NCBI GenBank assembly: GCA_934636245.1
Contig: CAKUAI010000029.1
Span: 1 to 32,876, forward strand
Length of the DNA stretch: 32,876 bases
DNA from: an uncultured Coriobacteriales bacterium
GTDB taxonomy: Bacteria > Actinomycetota > Coriobacteriia > Coriobacteriales > UMGS124
Direction: 5' to 3'
Part shown: in pieces, positions 1 to 12,018 of the stretch
Layout: every line of letters starts with the position of its first letter
Position numbering within the stretch: the stretch's first letter is position 1
Notes under the pieces: model-generated
The model's database searches: none
What the model saw: only the letters and a program-made list of their open reading frames with translations
Told to the model about the DNA's origin: nothing
Position numbers and translations under genes: made by a program

Positions 1-8
1 TAACAGAA

Positions 9-44
9 GAGACGCCCGCCGACTTGAAGTCGAACGGGCGTCTC
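9..44. terminator. GC-rich hairpin, probable terminator of an upstream gene
   Basis: A perfect 10-bp stem (9-18 with 35-44, arm GAGACGCCCG) encloses a second small stem, CGACT/AGTCG (20-24/28-32). On the plus strand no clean T-run follows. On the minus strand it is followed by TTCTGTTA, which is only moderately T-rich. The same arm sequence recurs at 5526-5566 in a terminator position, which supports a terminator role here. The first three bases of the window are TAA and could be the stop codon of an upstream gene. Confidence 0.5.
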
Positions 45-58
45 ATCAATTGCAATTC

Positions 59-85
59 GGGCTTTTGCTACAGCCCCCTCTTTTT
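59..85 (+). terminator. weak hairpin plus T-run
   Basis: A 5-bp stem, GGGCT/AGCCC (59-63/72-76), has an 8-base loop. It is followed by CCTC and then TTTTT at 81-85. This may end transcription coming from the left edge, in series with the larger hairpin at 9-44. The stem is short, so confidence is low. Confidence 0.35.
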
Positions 86-139
86 GTCTCTCATTGAATT
101 TTCCGTATATAACTTTCTTATTAATTACCTGAAACGAAC

Positions 140-168
140 TTTACCGTATCGAACATTATGGTTAGAAT
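140..168 (+). promoter_or_regulatory. candidate promoter of the feo operon
   Basis: A -35 TTTACC (140-145) and a -10 TAGAAT (163-168) are separated by exactly 17 bases. The -10 matches the consensus at 5 of 6 positions. Transcription would start near 175, leaving about 45 bases of leader before the first feoA. I could not recognise a convincing Fur or DtxR/IdeR operator around it. Confidence 0.5.
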
Positions 169-220
169 ACCCTCCGATTTGTTAACTAGAGCAATCTTAT
201 TGTCTGGAGAAGGAGGAGCC

Positions 221-445
221 ATGTCGGGAGCACTGCCTTTGTCTTTGGCCCAGGGTGGTCGCGTCATGCACGTGGAGTCGGTGCATGGCAACGACGAGAT
301 GCACCGCCACCTCGAGTCTCTCGGATTCGTCGACGGTGCCGAGCTCGAGGTCGTCTCTCAAGGCGCGGGCACGGTAATCGTGACCATCAAGGGTTCACGT
401 CTTGGACTTAACGAGCAGACCGCTCGTCACGTCTACGTGATGTAG
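221..445 (+). CDS. feoA: FeoA-domain protein (first copy)
   Basis: A small FeoA family protein of 74 residues. FeoA is a cytosolic SH3-like fold protein that assists or tunes the FeoB ferrous iron transporter. The segment from about residue 15 to the end has the family pattern: a hydrophobic start, a GFVDGAELEVVSQG turn in the middle, and a closing RLGLNEQTARHVYV strand. The ATG at 221 is chosen over an in-frame ATG at 158 because AAGGAGG sits just upstream (210-216). It lies 30 bases before a second feoA and clearly belongs to the same transcript. The two copies differ in sequence: this one is more acidic and the second more basic, so they are not a recent duplication. Having two FeoA proteins is common in Gram-positive feo loci. 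Confidence 0.88.
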   Translation: MSGALPLSLAQGGRVMHVESVHGNDEMHRHLESLGFVDGAELEVVSQGAGTVIVTIKGSRLGLNEQTARHVYVM

Positions 446-475
446 CAGAATCAAGCACAGGGAAGGAGGAGTTGG

Positions 476-700
476 ATGAAAACGTTGCGCGATATCCCCG
501 TGGGTGGCGATGCCGTCGTTGTGCGTCTTGCCGGCCAGGGTCCCCTCAAGCGCCGCATCATGGACATGGGCATCACGAAGGGCGCTTCGGTACACGTTCG
601 CAAGGTCGCACCATTGGGTGACCCCATCGAGGTCACTGTACGCGGCTACGAGCTGTCGCTTCGCAAGGACGAAGCAGAGAACGTGATCGTTGAGGAGTAA
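476..700 (+). CDS. feoA: FeoA-domain protein (second copy)
   Basis: The second FeoA family protein, also 74 residues. It shows the classic FeoA signature: an N-terminal LRDIPVGGDAVVVRL strand, then the RRIMDMGITKGASVHV segment typical of the SH3-like core, and a C-terminal GYELSLRKDEAENVIV strand. AAGGAGG at 463-469 places the ATG at 476. It stands between the first feoA and feoB in one operon. The 95-base gap to feoB carries two hairpins. As the copy closer to canonical FeoA, it is the better candidate for the direct FeoB partner; this is inference. Confidence 0.9.
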   Translation: MKTLRDIPVGGDAVVVRLAGQGPLKRRIMDMGITKGASVHVRKVAPLGDPIEVTVRGYELSLRKDEAENVIVEE

Positions 701-731
701 TCGGCTCTGTAAGGTCGACCCGAACCAAAGA

Positions 732-771
732 CAGGCTGCATAGCCTGCAGGTGGGGCAAAGGTGCCCCACC
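732..771 (+). promoter_or_regulatory. two consecutive hairpins ahead of feoB
   Basis: CAGGCT/AGCCTG (732-737/742-747) forms a 6-bp hairpin with loop GCAT. Three bases later GGTGGGGCA/TGCCCCACC (750-758/763-771) forms a 9-bp hairpin with loop AAGG. No T-run follows, so these are not ordinary terminators. They end about 10 bases before the feoB Shine-Dalgarno (GGGAGG, 781-786). They could stabilise the downstream message or set the FeoA:FeoB ratio. Confidence 0.55.
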
Positions 772-795
772 GGCAATTCCCGGGAGGAAATAACT

Positions 796-3075
796 GTGAG
801 CATTCAAGTTGCTCTCGCCGGCAACCCCAACTGCGGTAAGACCACGCTGTTCAACCGCATTACCGGCGAAAATGGCTACGTCGGAAACTGGCCTGGCGTA
901 ACCGTTGAAAAGAAGCAGGCAAAGCTGCTCGGCGACAAGGACGTTGTCGTTACCGACCTGCCTGGCATTTACTCGCTGTCGCCCTATTCGCCCGAAGAGG
1001 TTTGCTCGCGCGACTATCTGGTCAACGACCGCCCCGACGTCGTGATCAACCTTGTCGACTCCACGAACATCGAGCGCAGCCTGTACTTGACCACCCAGAT
1101 TCTCGAGCTTGGTCTTCCTGTCGTCATCGCTTTGAACATGACCGACTTGCTCAAGAAGAACGGCGACGTCGTTGACACCGCGAAGCTTTCCGACCTTTTC
1201 GGCTGCCCCGTCGTTGAGTGCTCGGCGCTGAGGGGCGCCGGCGTTGACGAGGTTATCGCTGCTGCCAAGAAGGCTGCTGCTGCCAAGAAGGCCGCTGCCC
1301 CCACGGTCAAGTTCTCCGACAAGATGGAGGGCGCCCTTTCCAAGATCGACGAGATTGCTGGCGCCGGCGCTCCTGCGGCTCTCAAGCGTTGGTATGCGGT
1401 CAAGCTCTTCGAGGGCGACGAGGCCGCCTTCAAGCAGCTCGGCCTTTCGGCCGACAAGCAGGCTCGCGTCAAGGCCGTCTCGGATGCCATGGCGCAGGAG
1501 CTTGAGGACGACCCCGAGTCCATCGTGACGGCGGAGCGCTACGACCTCATCGCTTCGGTGGTCGCAGCCTTCCTCAAGAAGGCCCCCAAGAAGGTTTCCA
1601 CCACTGAGAAGATCGACCGCATCGTCACGAACCGCTGGCTCGGCATCCCGATTTTCATTGTGGTCATGTGCCTGGTGTATTACGTCGCCGTTGTGACGGT
1701 TGGCACGTGGGGCACGGACTGGGCCAACGACGGCGTCTTTGGTGACGGTTGGTACCTCGGCGCCGGCCAGGATGCGTATGACGAGGCTGTTGAGGCCGCC
1801 GGCGACGATGCCGACAGCGTCGACCCCCATGACTACGGCACCTACATCACCGGTATCCCGGTCATTGTTGGCGACGCCCTTGAGAGCGCCAACGTCGAGC
1901 CCTGGGTTCAGAGCCTGGTCGTCGACGGCGTCATTGGCGGTGTGGGAGCAATCCTGGGCTTCGTGCCTCAGATGATCGTGCTCTTCGCCTTCCTGTGCCT
2001 GCTCGAAGACTGCGGCTACATGGCCCGCGTCGCCTTCGTCATGGACCGCGTCTTCCGTCGTTTTGGCCTGTCGGGTAAGTCGTTCATCCCGATGCTCATC
2101 TCCACGGGCTGCGGCGTTCCCGGTGTCATGGCCACGAAGACCATTGAGAACGAGAACGAGCGTCGCATGACCACCATGACGACGACGTTCATGCCTTGCG
2201 GCGCCAAGGCCCCCATCATCGCCCTGCTCATGGGCGCGCTTGTGGGTGCCGACTCCGAGTCGTGGTGGGTCGTGCCGCTGTTCTACTTCATGGGCATCGC
2301 CGCCATCATCGTTTCGGGCATCATGCTCAAGAAGACCAAGTGGTTTGCCGGCGAGGCTTGCCCCTTCATCATGGAGCTCCCCGCATACCACATGCCGGCA
2401 CTGCGCAGCTACCTGCTTCACATTTGGGAGCGCGTGAAGTCCTTCATCGTCAAGGCCGGCACGATCATCTTCGCCGCCACCGTGCTCGTGTGGTTCCTCT
2501 CCAACTTCGGCTGGGTTGACGGCGTCTTCCAGATGCTCGATCCCGACATGGAGATCGTCGACCCGAACGTGACCAGCTACATGGATTACTCCATCCTCGC
2601 CGCGTTCGGCGGTGCCGTGGGCATCATCTTTGCCCCGCTTGGCTTTGACTCCTGGCAGGCAACCTCGATGACCATCACGGGCCTCATCGCCAAGGAGAAC
2701 GTCGTCTCCACCTTCGGCACGCTGTACAACCTTGCCGACTTCGGCGAGGGCGATGCCGAGATGTGGCAGGCCTTTGGCACGATGGTTTCGAGCACCGGCG
2801 CCATGATTGCCTTCGGTGCCTTCAACCTGCTGTGCGCCCCCTGCTTTGCCGCAATGGGTACCATCCGCAAGCAGATGAACTCGGCAAAGTGGTTCTGGAT
2901 CGCCATCGGCTACGAGTGCTGCTTCGCTTGGGTGGTCGCCCTGATGATCAACCAGTTCTACAACCTCATTGCACTTGGCCAGTTCGGCTTCTGGACGATT
3001 GTGGCATTTGCCTTCCTGGCACTTATGCTCTTCCAGCTGTTCCGTCCCATGCCAAAGTTCGACAAGGCGCAGTAG
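796..3075 (+). CDS. feoB: ferrous iron transport protein B
   Basis: FeoB, the GTP-binding inner-membrane Fe(II) permease; 759 residues, close to the roughly 770 of the E. coli protein. The N-terminal G domain shows G1 GNPNCGKT (residues 9-16), G2 in GNWPGVTVEKK, G3 DLPG, and G4 NMTD. A helical spacer rich in Ala and Lys follows, which fits the guanine-dissociation-inhibitor linker. The C-terminal half is strongly hydrophobic with two Gate-like repeats, including the GCGVPGVMATKTIENENERRMTTM and CGAKAPIIALL stretches. The start is the GTG at 796, after GGGAGG at 781-786. An in-frame GTG at 751 falls inside the hairpin loop region and lacks a ribosome site. An acidic loop (around residues 325-345) sits between the first two membrane segments. 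Confidence 0.96.
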   Translation: MSIQVALAGNPNCGKTTLFNRITGENGYVGNWPGVTVEKKQAKLLGDKDVVVTDLPGIYSLSPYSPEEVCSRDYLVNDRPDVVINLVDSTNIERSLYLTTQILELGLPVVIALNMTDLLKKNGDVVDTAKLSDLFGCPVVECSALRGAGVDEVIAAAKKAAAAKKAAAPTVKFSDKMEGALSKIDEIAGAGAPAALKRWYAVKLFEGDEAAFKQLGLSADKQARVKAVSDAMAQELEDDPESIVTAERYDLIASVVAAFLKKAPKKVSTTEKIDRIVTNRWLGIPIFIVVMCLVYYVAVVTVGTWGTDWANDGVFGDGWYLGAGQDAYDEAVEAAGDDADSVDPHDYGTYITGIPVIVGDALESANVEPWVQSLVVDGVIGGVGAILGFVPQMIVLFAFLCLLEDCGYMARVAFVMDRVFRRFGLSGKSFIPMLISTGCGVPGVMATKTIENENERRMTTMTTTFMPCGAKAPIIALLMGALVGADSESWWVVPLFYFMGIAAIIVSGIMLKKTKWFAGEACPFIMELPAYHMPALRSYLLHIWERVKSFIVKAGTIIFAATVLVWFLSNFGWVDGVFQMLDPDMEIVDPNVTSYMDYSILAAFGGAVGIIFAPLGFDSWQATSMTITGLIAKENVVSTFGTLYNLADFGEGDAEMWQAFGTMVSSTGAMIAFGAFNLLCAPCFAAMGTIRKQMNSAKWFWIAIGYECCFAWVVALMINQFYNLIALGQFGFWTIVAFAFLALMLFQLFRPMPKFDKAQ

Positions 3076-3113
3076 GGTAGAGTCTGCTCTTGTGAGCCGG
3101 TAACTGTCATTGA

Positions 3114-3151
3114 GTCGGGGTCGGAGGCTTGCGCCTTCGGCCTCGACTTTT
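3114..3151 (+). terminator. intrinsic terminator after feoB
   Basis: A 15-bp stem (3114-3128 with 3133-3147, a few G-U pairs) has a 4-base loop and is followed by TTTT at 3148-3151. It lies between feoB and the small Cys-rich gene that normally belongs to the same system. Expression of that gene would therefore depend on readthrough. Confidence 0.82.
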
Positions 3152-3176
3152 CTGTAGGAACACTTTGGAGGGTTTT

Positions 3177-3410
3177 ATGAACCCACAGACTCTAGCTGTG
3201 CTCATCGTGCTTGCAGCCCTTCTGTTTCTGGCCCTGCGCGCTCTCAAGCGCGGCGCTGACAAGGGCCATTGCTCTGGATGCAACGAGCAGGGTTGCGGTG
3301 GGCATCCTCAAGACGGTGTCTGCCCCTCGGTCGGCAAGGCGCTCGACGACATCGACCGCAAGCTCGGTCCCCGTGAGGAGCAAACCGTTCGCCCTGGTGA
3401 GAAAGAGTAG
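3177..3410 (+). CDS. FeoB-associated Cys-rich membrane protein
   Basis: A 77-residue protein with one N-terminal membrane segment (about residues 5-23), a basic stop (LKRGADK), and a Cys cluster HCSGCNEQGCGG plus one more Cys in GVCP. This layout matches the FeoB-associated Cys-rich membrane protein family that often follows feoB in Gram-positive bacteria. Its biochemical role is not established; a metal-handling or FeoB-stabilising role is assumed from context. The ATG at 3177 has GGAGGG at 3167-3172. An in-frame upstream GTG at 3129 lies inside the terminator stem and is rejected. The C-terminal third is charged and probably disordered. Confidence 0.8.
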   Translation: MNPQTLAVLIVLAALLFLALRALKRGADKGHCSGCNEQGCGGHPQDGVCPSVGKALDDIDRKLGPREEQTVRPGEKE

Positions 3411-3428
3411 AGTGCATGCGTCGACGCA

Positions 3429-3450
3429 CCTGCGGCAACCCTGCGGTAAC
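3429..3450. promoter_or_regulatory. tandem 11-bp direct repeat upstream of glnA, candidate nitrogen operator
   Basis: CCTGCGGCAAC (3429-3439) is followed immediately by CCTGCGGTAAC (3440-3450), a near-perfect 11-bp tandem repeat, one helical turn apart. Read differently, it gives GCAAC-N6-GTAAC. This resembles the GTnAC-N6-GnAAC half-site spacing described for actinobacterial GlnR. It ends 26 bases before the AT-rich TATATAT at 3477-3483, a possible -10 element without a good -35, as expected for an activator-dependent promoter. A perfect 12-bp palindrome, TGCGTCGACGCA, lies just upstream (3417-3428). Confidence 0.45.
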
Positions 3451-3533
3451 ATTCGTATGTCAAAGTAGGGTGGCGATATATATGCGTGCTTGGACGTGTG
3501 TGCAAGCCGCCGGATGGAAGGAGTTGCCGCGCT

Positions 3534-4916
3534 ATGGTCGAGGCGAATGATATGGGCTTTGATGAGGCGAAGGCCAGCATGCTCCACGAGGATATCGAGT
3601 TCGTGCTCCGTACCGTCGAAGAACGCGACGTGCACTTCATACAGTTCTGGTTTACCGACACGCTTGGCAACCTCAAGTCTTTTGCCGCAACTTCAGGCGA
3701 GCTTGACGACGCGCTTGAAGAGGGTCTTGGCTTCGATGGCTCGAGTGTGGCCGGTTTCTCGCCTGTCGAGGAGTCGGACTGCGTGGCGGTCCCCGACCCT
3801 TCGACGTTTCAGATTCTGCCGTGGCGCCCCCAGGAAAAGGGTGCTGCCCGCATGTTCTGTGACATCAAGACTCCCACCGGCGAGCCTTTTGAGGGCGACA
3901 CTCGAGCCGTGCTGCGCCGGGTGTGCGACGAGGCCTACGATCGTGGTATGATTTGCAGTCTGAGCCCCGCCATCGAGCACTTCTACTTCAAGGACTCCAA
4001 GGGCGTCGAGCCCCTCGATTGCGGCGGGTACTTTGACAACATGCCGCTCGACTCGGGCAATGACCTGCGTCGTGAGAGTGTCCTCATGCTCGAACGTATG
4101 GGAATCCCGGTGGAGTACTCCCATCATGAGAACGCCCCCTCCCAGCATGAGATTCACCTGCGCTATGCCGACGCCTGCTCGATGGCCGACGCCGTCATGA
4201 CGCATCGTCTTGTGGTGAAGCAGGTTGCTCAGTCGCATGGGTGCTATGCGTCGTTCATGCCTAAGCCCTGTGCGGCTTATGACGGCTCGGGCATGCACCT
4301 GCATATCGCGCTGCACAACCTCGACGGTGTGAACCTTTTCTATGATCCGCACGACCCGGATGGCTATCAGCTCTCGCAGACGGCAAAGTACTTCCTGGCT
4401 GGCCTTTTGCGCTATGCGCCCGAGTACACGCTGCTCACCAACCAGTATGTCAACTCTTACAAGCGCTTTGTCAACGGTTTCGACGCCCCGCTCTACGTCA
4501 CCTGGGCGCCCGCCAACCGTTCCGCCCTCGTGCGCGTGCCTCATTACAAGGCGGGCAAGGTTCTGTCCTCGCGCCTTGACCTTCGCAGCCCCGACCCGGC
4601 CTGCAACCCGTACCTGGCTTTTGCCGGTGTGTTTGCCGCTGGCCTGCGTGGCCTTGAGGAGATGCTGCCGCTGCCTGCCGCCCTGCCGCAGAACGTTGCG
4701 AAGATGAGCGAGGTCGAGTTGAGCGAGATGGGCATCAAGCGTCTTCCCTCCACGTTGGGTGAGGCCATCGAGAGCTTCGAATCCTCCGAGCTCATGCGCA
4801 AGGTTCTTGGCGAGCATGTCTTCGACTACATCGTTGCCCAAAAGAAGGCCGAGTGGGCAGAGTACTGCTCCCATGTTGGGGCTTGGGAGCTCGGGCGTTA
4901 CCTGCCCGTGCTCTAG
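3534..4916 (+). CDS. glnA: glutamine synthetase, type I (alpha-like)
   Basis: Glutamine synthetase makes glutamine from glutamate, ammonia and ATP as a cytosolic dodecamer. It has 460 residues, in the GSI range. The N-terminal beta-grasp domain contains GFDGSSVAGF (from about residue 66). The catalytic domain contains the ATP-binding signature KPCAAYDGSGMHLH (from about 244), NSYKRFVNGFDAP, and RSPDPACNPYLAFA. There is no recognisable adenylylation-site loop; the C-terminal part (MSEVELSEMGIKRLPSTLGEAI) resembles the GSI-alpha class, which is controlled by feedback and transcription instead. The ATG at 3534 is used because GGAAGGAG lies at 3516-3523, although the 10-base spacing is a little long. 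A later ATG at 3552 is possible. luxS follows after 36 bases. Confidence 0.93.
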   Translation: MVEANDMGFDEAKASMLHEDIEFVLRTVEERDVHFIQFWFTDTLGNLKSFAATSGELDDALEEGLGFDGSSVAGFSPVEESDCVAVPDPSTFQILPWRPQEKGAARMFCDIKTPTGEPFEGDTRAVLRRVCDEAYDRGMICSLSPAIEHFYFKDSKGVEPLDCGGYFDNMPLDSGNDLRRESVLMLERMGIPVEYSHHENAPSQHEIHLRYADACSMADAVMTHRLVVKQVAQSHGCYASFMPKPCAAYDGSGMHLHIALHNLDGVNLFYDPHDPDGYQLSQTAKYFLAGLLRYAPEYTLLTNQYVNSYKRFVNGFDAPLYVTWAPANRSALVRVPHYKAGKVLSSRLDLRSPDPACNPYLAFAGVFAAGLRGLEEMLPLPAALPQNVAKMSEVELSEMGIKRLPSTLGEAIESFESSELMRKVLGEHVFDYIVAQKKAEWAEYCSHVGAWELGRYLPVL

Positions 4917-4952
4917 ATTGCGGCATACGTTCAAAAGGGGAGAGGAAGGGTC

Positions 4953-5432
4953 TTGGACAAGATTGCAAGCTTTACGGTAAACCATGAGGACCTTGAGCCT
5001 GGCGTCTACGTCTCGCGCAAGGATTGCATCGGTGCCGAGTGCATCACCACGTTCGATGTGCGTATCACACAGCCCAATGACGAGCCCGTCATGGGCACGG
5101 GTGAGGTTCACACGATCGAGCACCTTGGCGCGACGTTTTTGCGCAACGATCCCGAGTGGCGCGAACGCACGGTGTACTTTGGGCCCATGGGTTGCCGCAC
5201 GGGCTTCTATGTCATCTTTGCCGGCGACCTTGAGAGCAAAGATGTTGTCGATGTGCTCACGCGCATGTTCGAGTTCGTGCGCGATTTTGAGGGGGACATT
5301 CCCGGCGCTGCCCCGCGCGACTGTGGCAATTGGCGTGACCAGAACATCGACTTTGCCCATTGGTACGCCAAGAGGTTCCTGGAGAACACCTTGTATCGCA
5401 TTGACGATGCGCACATGAACTACCCCGCGTAA
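4953..5432 (+). CDS. luxS: S-ribosylhomocysteine lyase
   Basis: LuxS splits S-ribosylhomocysteine into homocysteine and DPD, the autoinducer-2 precursor, within the activated methyl cycle. It has 159 residues, the normal family length. The metal ligands are visible: HTIEH gives His53 and His57, and PRDCGNW gives Cys124. The catalytic Cys81 lies in MGCRTGFY. Translation appears to start at TTG 4953, preceded by GAGAGGAAGG; there is no in-frame ATG nearby that keeps the conserved N-terminus. It probably shares a transcript with glnA and ends at the hairpin at 5452-5488. No pfs/mtnN or methionine cycle gene is adjacent, so I see a metabolic role but cannot argue for quorum sensing. Confidence 0.95.
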   Translation: MDKIASFTVNHEDLEPGVYVSRKDCIGAECITTFDVRITQPNDEPVMGTGEVHTIEHLGATFLRNDPEWRERTVYFGPMGCRTGFYVIFAGDLESKDVVDVLTRMFEFVRDFEGDIPGAAPRDCGNWRDQNIDFAHWYAKRFLENTLYRIDDAHMNYPA

Positions 5433-5451
5433 GGATTGACACGTCCTGTCA

Positions 5452-5488
5452 GGGTCGCATCGCGCTTGAGGCGTGGTGCGGCCCTTTT
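5452..5488 (+). terminator. terminator of glnA-luxS
   Basis: A 10-bp stem (5452-5461 with 5475-5484, two G-U pairs) with a 13-base loop is followed by TTTT and further T-rich sequence (5485-5493). It begins 19 bases after the luxS stop codon. Confidence 0.7.
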
Positions 5489-5520
5489 GTGTTTCTCACA
5501 CCCGCCGCACCTCGCCGTTT

Positions 5521-5566
5521 CAAAAAGAGACGCCCGCCTGGCTTTTTGCACCAGGTGGGCGTCTCT
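5521..5566 (-). terminator. terminator of gltB-gltD
   Basis: A 16-bp stem (5526-5541 with 5551-5566, one G-U pair) has a 9-base loop. On the minus strand it is followed by TTTTTG (5525-5520), so it serves gltD, which ends at 5609. The outer arm GAGACGCCCGCC repeats the hairpin at 9-44. Confidence 0.85.
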
Positions 5567-5608
5567 CGTTCGTGGGGCTTTCGGGCTTGCTCGAGCGCGC
5601 TTCGTACT

Positions 5609-7069
5609 TTAGCGAGTTTTGAGCCAGGCATCGACGTCGGTAGCGCAGCGCATGCCTTCGTCAATGGCGTTGACGACAAGGCTTGCACCGTGGCGTGCGT
5701 CTCCGCAGACAAAGAAGCCGTCACGACCGGCCACCTTGAACATGTCGGGACCGCTTTGCGCCATGCAGACGGGCAGTCGCCTTGCCCCATTGGTCATTGC
5801 GATGCCCAGTGCGCCGAACGCTTCGGGCTCGGGGCCGGCAAAGCCGCGTGCCACCAGCACGAGGTCTGCGGGGATAAGGCGTTGTGTGCCTGCAACAGGT
5901 TGAGGCTTGCCGCCCTCCCAGCGAACCTCGCACACCTTGAGCTGGCGGGCACGGCCCTGTTCGTCAGCGATGACTTCGAGGGTGTTTGTGGACCACTGGC
6001 GCGGGTCTTCGCCCTGCTTGGCCGCCGCCTCAAGTTGGCCGTAGTCGCTCGTGTACACGTCGGGCCAGCAAGGCCAAGGGTTGGACTCTTGGCGCACGGG
6101 CGACGGTGCGGGGTGATACTGCAGCTGTGTGACGCTCTTGGCTCCCTGCCTGAGTGCCGTGGCTAGGCAGTCGGTGCCCGTGTCGCCACCTCCTACGACG
6201 ACGACGTCAAGGCCACGGGCGTCGATTGACGGGTCCGTGCCGTCGAGAACGGCCTTTGTGGCGTCCGTGAGGTAGTCGAGCGCAAGCATGACGCCCTGGG
6301 CCTGCGCGCCGGGGACATCGAGCGTGCGTGCCTTTCTGGCTCCCGTGGCAACGACAATGGCGTCGAAATCCCCGGTAATCTCAGAGCTGGCTTCGGTCTG
6401 GAGCACAACGCGGCACCCGGCCTCTTCCAGCAGGGCCACGCGGCGCATGATGACGTCTTTGGGCAGCTTCATGCAGGGGATGCCGTACATAAGCAGGCCA
6501 CCTGGACGGTCCGCGCTCTCGAAGACGGTGACGTCGTGGCCGGCTTGCGTAAGCTGCCAGGCACAGGCCAGGCCGGCAGGCCCCGAGCCCACGACGGCGA
6601 CGCGCTTGCCGGTTTTGACGCGGGGGACGGGCGCCCTGACCCATCCCTTTTCGAAGGCGTGCTCCACAATGGCGCGCTCGTTGTCTCGGATGCATGTGGG
6701 GTTGTCGTGCAGGCCCAGGTTGCATGCCTTTTCGCACAGCGCCGGACATACACGCCCCGTGAACTCGGGGAAGGGGTTCGTAAGCGTCAGGCGCTCATAG
6801 GCCTGTTGCCAAAGACCGCGCCACACGAGGTCGTTCCACTCGGGGATGAGGTTGTGCAGGGGGCAGCCCGAAAGGGCTCGAGAGGTGCCGAAGGCGATTC
6901 CCGATTGGCAAAACGCCACACCACAGCCCATGCAGCGACCGGCCTGCTTGCGCTGGGTGTCGTCATCGTTGGGCACGGCAATGTCGTTCCAGTCGGCGAG
7001 GCGGTTGAGGCAGGGCCGTGTGGCGTGGTCGACGCGCTCCTGTGTGAGAAATCCACCAATCTGTCCCAT
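5609..7069 (-). CDS. gltD: glutamate synthase, small (NADPH) subunit
   Basis: The beta subunit of NADPH-GOGAT. It oxidises NADPH and feeds electrons through FAD and iron-sulfur clusters to GltB. It has 486 residues, typical of the family. The N-terminal Cys motifs (CMGCGVAFC around residues 46-54; CPALCEKAC around 108-116, plus a further Cys) hold two [4Fe-4S] clusters. The FAD site is VAVVGSGPAGLA (about 158-169) and the NADPH site is VVVVGGGDTGTDC (about 285-297). The C-terminal GDARHGASLVVNAIDEG closes the FAD fold. It begins 9 bases after the gltB stop, with GGAGAG just before the ATG, so the two subunits are translationally linked. Confidence 0.95.
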   Translation of the reverse strand: MGQIGGFLTQERVDHATRPCLNRLADWNDIAVPNDDDTQRKQAGRCMGCGVAFCQSGIAFGTSRALSGCPLHNLIPEWNDLVWRGLWQQAYERLTLTNPFPEFTGRVCPALCEKACNLGLHDNPTCIRDNERAIVEHAFEKGWVRAPVPRVKTGKRVAVVGSGPAGLACAWQLTQAGHDVTVFESADRPGGLLMYGIPCMKLPKDVIMRRVALLEEAGCRVVLQTEASSEITGDFDAIVVATGARKARTLDVPGAQAQGVMLALDYLTDATKAVLDGTDPSIDARGLDVVVVGGGDTGTDCLATALRQGAKSVTQLQYHPAPSPVRQESNPWPCWPDVYTSDYGQLEAAAKQGEDPRQWSTNTLEVIADEQGRARQLKVCEVRWEGGKPQPVAGTQRLIPADLVLVARGFAGPEPEAFGALGIAMTNGARRLPVCMAQSGPDMFKVAGRDGFFVCGDARHGASLVVNAIDEGMRCATDVDAWLKTR

Positions 7070-7078
7070 CGTCTCTCC

Positions 7079-11716
<4,638 letters not shown>

Positions 11717-11799
11717 ACAAACCTCCAACGAACGTGCATGATGAGCGTCCCGATTCCCCTGTGGTCAAAGAGGAAGGAATTGGGACAGACCAATGACAT

Positions 11800-11828
11800 A
11801 TTGAACTGTCTGCTTAGAATGTTTCGAA
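11800..11828 (-). promoter_or_regulatory. possible gltB promoter
   Basis: On the minus strand, TTCGAA (11828-11823) and TTCAAT (11805-11800) are separated by 17 bases. Both hexamers are poor matches to the consensus, so this would need an activator. A short inverted repeat, TTTCG-AAAG-CGAAA (11822-11835), overlaps the -35. Confidence 0.3.
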
Positions 11829-11849
11829 AGCGAAAATGCTGCGGCAGTT

Positions 11850-11864
11850 TGTTAAAACGTAACA
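11850..11864. promoter_or_regulatory. palindrome in the gltB-regulator gap, candidate operator
   Basis: TGTTA-AAACG-TAACA is a perfect 5-bp inverted repeat with a 5-base spacer. It includes a GTAAC that recurs 16 bases on, at 11874-11878. It lies about 64 bases upstream of the putative gltB start. The GTAAC core is shared with the direct repeat upstream of glnA. The rest of the 302-base gap between gltB and the regulator is AT-richer than its surroundings and contains no gene. Confidence 0.4.
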
Positions 11865-12018
11865 ATGGTGTCAGGTAACTCACATGGCTGTGATGAAACA
11901 ACGAGGTTTGATTTGCCCAACAATTGAAATGGTTCTGCAACACATCTTTTTTAATCTCTGCAATAATGATTGATTGGAAAAGATTGCTTTTCTGGGTTCG
12001 TTTTTATGGGAGGTTGAG

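Noticed and set aside
100..220. Fur or DtxR/IdeR box upstream of feoA
   Set aside because: Looked for 19-bp palindromes of either type; only weak partial matches such as GGTTAGAATACC, not enough to call.
646..2421. 591-residue minus-strand reading frame
   Set aside because: It is the antisense shadow of feoB, produced by high GC third positions; its composition (Asp, His, Arg, Gly rich, no hydrophobic core pattern) is not protein-like.
4768..4784. T-loop-like sequence suggesting a tRNA
   Set aside because: It is coding sequence inside glnA, with no acceptor or anticodon stems around it.
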